Source of the DNA: Lachnospiraceae bacterium
GTDB taxonomy: Bacteria > Bacillota > Clostridia > Lachnospirales > Lachnospiraceae
Length of the DNA stretch: 64,000 nucleotides
Reading direction: 5' to 3'
Assembly (NCBI GenBank): GCA_017461725.1
Contig: JAFTXG010000012.1
Location: 1 to 64,000, forward strand
A program made the translations under genes and the position numbers. Position 1 is the stretch's first letter; each line of letters opens with the position of its first letter. The notes under the pieces are model-generated. The model had not been told where the DNA came from, did no database searches, and was given only the letters and a program-made list of their open reading frames with translations. Shown here one piece after another: positions 61,758 to 64,000 of the stretch.

Positions 61758-62738
61758 TCACTCTTTCATCCGTAAAAATACCAGCTCCATGGTGGTCTCG
61801 AAATTTACGTTTGCTGTCAACCGCACTTTCGCCTGGGCAATGGCCTCAATCACCTGCTGAAGCTTTCGGTAATCACCCTCTGCCGCCAGCCTCTCGATCA
61901 CATCCCGCTCCGACTTAAAGATCAGCCGGTCGCTCTGCCCCGTCGCCATCCGATACAGAATATCCCGGTACCACAGCTCACAGAAGTCCAGCGTGTCCGC
62001 ATTGTCCAGGCCATCATCCTTCAGCTGCTTGATGAACGCCATGATGTCCGAGAGCTCCATCCGGCGAATCTTCGCCAGCATCTCCACCAGAAGTTCACGC
62101 ATGTGGGCAAAATCCTCCGATTTGGACAGCCCGATGGCCTTGCCCAGATTTCCTCTGGCAAAGGCAGCGCAGGTCTCGGCCTGCTCCGCCGGCACGCCCT
62201 GGCTCAGGAGGTACTGTCTGATCTCCCCGTCCGGCAACGACACCATCTTTAACATAGTACAGCGGGAGCGGATGGTCTGCAGAAACCCGTCCGGGTTGGT
62301 GGAGAGCAGCATCACCACGCCGTACTCCGGCGGCTCCTCGATGGTTTTCAGCAGTGCGTTCTGCGCCTGCACCGTCAATGCTTCCGCCTCGTCCACAATA
62401 TAAATCTTAAACCGACTGTGGTAGGGCTTGATCAGCATGGGATCCACCAACTGGGAGCGGATCTCATCCACACCGATGCTGGCCTTCTCATGGGTGACCC
62501 ATGCCACATCCGGGTGATTGCCGCTGGCGAACTGTATACAGGAATGACACCTGCCGCAGGGCGTCACTCCGCCCTCGTCGCACAGGAGCGCCTGCGCAAA
62601 GGCTCTCGCCAACAGACTCTTGCCCATGCCCTCCTCACCGGAGATGATGTAGGCGTGGGATACCTGCTGCCGTTCCAGCGCTTTTTTCATATATGCTTTG
62701 ATGGAATCCTGTCCCAAAATCTCGTCAAAAAGAGGCAT
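61758..62738 (-). CDS. holB: DNA polymerase III subunit delta'
   Basis: 326 aa. AAA+ clamp-loader subunit with P-loop IISGEEGMGKSLLARAFAQ, the four-Cys zinc module CDEGGVTPCGRCHSC, and the delta'-type DEAEALTVQAQNALLKTIEE and MLLSTNPDGFLQTIRSRC (SRC box). It acts with delta and tau/gamma to load the beta clamp. Followed by ricT and trmN6. Confidence 0.93.
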   Translation of the reverse strand: MPLFDEILGQDSIKAYMKKALERQQVSHAYIISGEEGMGKSLLARAFAQALLCDEGGVTPCGRCHSCIQFASGNHPDVAWVTHEKASIGVDEIRSQLVDPMLIKPYHSRFKIYIVDEAEALTVQAQNALLKTIEEPPEYGVVMLLSTNPDGFLQTIRSRCTMLKMVSLPDGEIRQYLLSQGVPAEQAETCAAFARGNLGKAIGLSKSEDFAHMRELLVEMLAKIRRMELSDIMAFIKQLKDDGLDNADTLDFCELWYRDILYRMATGQSDRLIFKSERDVIERLAAEGDYRKLQQVIEAIAQAKVRLTANVNFETTMELVFLRMKE

Positions 62739-62885
62739 GATGACTCCTGAACTTCTTCCTAATATTTCAGCTGTGCGCCCAGCCAGACACTCGACTCAAA
62801 CACTCGGCTTACACACCTATCTATATAGTATAACATATCTGTCGGACTTTGCAAATGTAAACTTTTCCTACCCGCTTTGCGAATG

Positions 62886-63473
62886 TCAGACATTCTCCTC
62901 AATCAACATCTTCACCGCCTCGCAGCACTTGTCCACATCATCGTTGCAAAAACGCCGAGTTATCCCCGCTTCTGCCAACTTTTCCTCAGAGAAATCCACC
63001 TCGTCCGCCAGATATCTCCGGCACACCTCGTCAAAGCGGGGCTTTTTCTGGCCGCACTCTCTCGCCCAGGCGCGGCGCAGACGCTCGCCGTCGTCGATCT
63101 CCAGATAGATCGGCACCATGGCTTCGCTGCCGAAGTAAGATTTCATTTTTATGTAGGCCTCCGGCGTTCCGATCATCAGATAGCTCTGCCTCTCCAGATC
63201 GATCTGTCCGTCGTCCAGTGTGAAGTAATACCAGGGTCCCATCATGGTCGGATATACGCGGCACTCGATCACCTTGCCTGCCCGCTCCTGCTCCTCGTAA
63301 AAGGGAATATCCCGGAAATGATAGGTCACTCCGTCCACCTCGCCCACACGGATCGGGCGGGTACTGTAGAGCACCACTGTCTTCAGTGATAAAGATTTAT
63401 CCTCCAGCAAACGGCTGTAGACCGTGTCCTTGCCGGTCGCACTTTTTCCCATAACATAAAATATCTTTCCCAT
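62886..63473 (-). CDS. Guanylate kinase-like P-loop protein
   Basis: 195 aa. Guanylate-kinase fold: P-loop FYVMGKSATGKDTVYSRLLE, the GMP-binding Arg-Pro in LYSTRPIRVGEVDGVTYHF, and the ECRVYPTMMGPWYYF strand. The P-loop reads GKSATGKDT rather than the GPSGAGKGT of canonical Gmk and the protein is shorter, so it is probably a paralogue, perhaps acting on another nucleotide, rather than the essential enzyme. Located directly upstream of holB in transcription order (148 bases), with no intervening feature. Confidence 0.75.
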   Translation of the reverse strand: MGKIFYVMGKSATGKDTVYSRLLEDKSLSLKTVVLYSTRPIRVGEVDGVTYHFRDIPFYEEQERAGKVIECRVYPTMMGPWYYFTLDDGQIDLERQSYLMIGTPEAYIKMKSYFGSEAMVPIYLEIDDGERLRRAWARECGQKKPRFDEVCRRYLADEVDFSEEKLAEAGITRRFCNDDVDKCCEAVKMLIEENV

Positions 63474-63655
63474 AGTGACCTCGTAAAATCAACAATAAAA
63501 ACGAATATGATCTTCCCTGAAATGCTCTTTCCATGCACTACAAATCATGAAAAACTGTGCGGATACAAGGTTTTCCTTTTGAAATATGCACATGAATGGG
63601 TTCGTTGTTTTCATTTGACCAAAAATATACTTTATATCCACTTACAGTAAATAGA

Positions 63656-63925
63656 CTAGGCAATTTTGATCCCCCCGTTCGCGGCATATTTATACAAAAG
63701 ATGCGCATTACTATGAATCAGGTCCTCAAAGAACTTAATCTCCTTTTCCGAATACCCACTAATGGACACCCATCTGTATTCCGGCAATTCGCATCTGGCA
63801 GAATCAAATCCATCATCCGTCGGGCGTTCAAAATGTACAATTACTTTCTGCACTCCATTTTCCTCTATAAGATGTGAATGAACTATCTCTGTATCATCTG
63901 ACAGTGTCATATACGGATACATCAT
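63656..63925 (-). CDS. Conserved small protein
   Basis: 89 aa from the second-codon-pair ATG at 63925, preferred because GAGGAGG (63935-63941) is nine bases upstream; the frame is open further. It begins MMYPYMTLSDDTEIVHSHLI, continues EENGVQKVIVHFERPTDDGF DSARC-like and ends FEDLIHSNAHLLYKYAANGG. This closely resembles a small family common in Lachnospiraceae accessory regions that I cannot name with confidence. Upstream sequence to the window edge carries no other gene; the 180 bases between it and the guanylate-kinase-like gene (63474-63655) show nothing recognisable. Confidence 0.6.
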   Translation of the reverse strand: MMYPYMTLSDDTEIVHSHLIEENGVQKVIVHFERPTDDGFDSARCELPEYRWVSISGYSEKEIKFFEDLIHSNAHLLYKYAANGGIKIA

Positions 63926-64000
63926 CGCGGATTTCCTCCTCTTCTTATACAGGTCATATACATCGTCTTTCAAAATATAAGCCCAAATTACCACTTATAT

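Overview
The window looks like a chromosomal segment of a spore-forming gut Clostridium, most likely a member of the Lachnospiraceae. The signs are a YyaC-type spore protein, RicT, lysine and tetrahydrofolate riboswitches, consensus low-GC Gram-positive promoters and AAGGAGG ribosome binding sites, and family content typical of that group. No rRNA, tRNA, CRISPR array or intact transposase was seen. The organism assignment is inference from gene content; no search was run.

Layout. Positions 1-9.1 kb hold an AT-rich accessory island on the minus strand: a LanM lanthipeptide synthetase, a 55-aa precursor peptide too short for ordinary ORF calling, a LytTR/GHKL (agr-like) two-component system with an unknown third gene, a C39-like peptidase, a lipoprotein, and several broken genes. 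Positions 9.2-17.6 kb are housekeeping and sporulation-type genes (nucleotidyltransferase, LysM protein, YyaC, HerA-like ATPase, BlaI-type repressor). Positions 17.9-21.9 kb carry metF, a YfcC-type carrier, a lipid-anchored or membrane-anchored unknown and an XRE/zinc-ribbon membrane regulator. Positions 22.0-28.7 kb are the lysine branch (lysC, asd, then dapA-dapB-lysA behind a lysine riboswitch). Positions 28.8-32 kb hold a THF riboswitch in front of a trigger-factor-like isomerase and fhs. Then come asnA, a sugar isomerase with the stump of an ABC permease, and a pyrimidine pair (an XRE-orotate phosphoribosyltransferase fusion plus pyrF).

Positions 37.3-49.6 kb are dominated by one gene for a roughly 3,565-residue wall-anchored protein with a VWA head and about 15 pilin-type isopeptide domains, preceded by a LuxR-type regulator. 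Positions 49.9-52.4 kb encode a PadR regulator with a very long HAAS/coiled-coil/DUF4097 protein. The right end carries an Rpn-family nuclease with a likely internal deletion, an alanine:cation symporter, an amidohydrolase, a candidate type I toxin-antitoxin locus, and an rsmI / trmN6 / ricT / holB / guanylate-kinase-like housekeeping block.

The observations I rate highest are: (1) a par/Fst-like type I toxin-antitoxin module at 57.1-57.4 kb, with convergent consensus promoters, a shared bidirectional terminator, a 28-aa membrane peptide and two direct repeats that pair across the toxin ribosome binding site; (2) an HTH-orotate phosphoribosyltransferase fusion that has lost the catalytic loop, next to pyrF, with repeated half-sites around its own promoter, suggesting a PRPP- or orotate-sensing repressor that evolved separately from PurR; (3) the small class II lanthipeptide locus, whose neighbours show independent gene decay; and (4) THF-riboswitch control of a ribosome-domain-less trigger-factor homologue together with an atypical formate-THF ligase.
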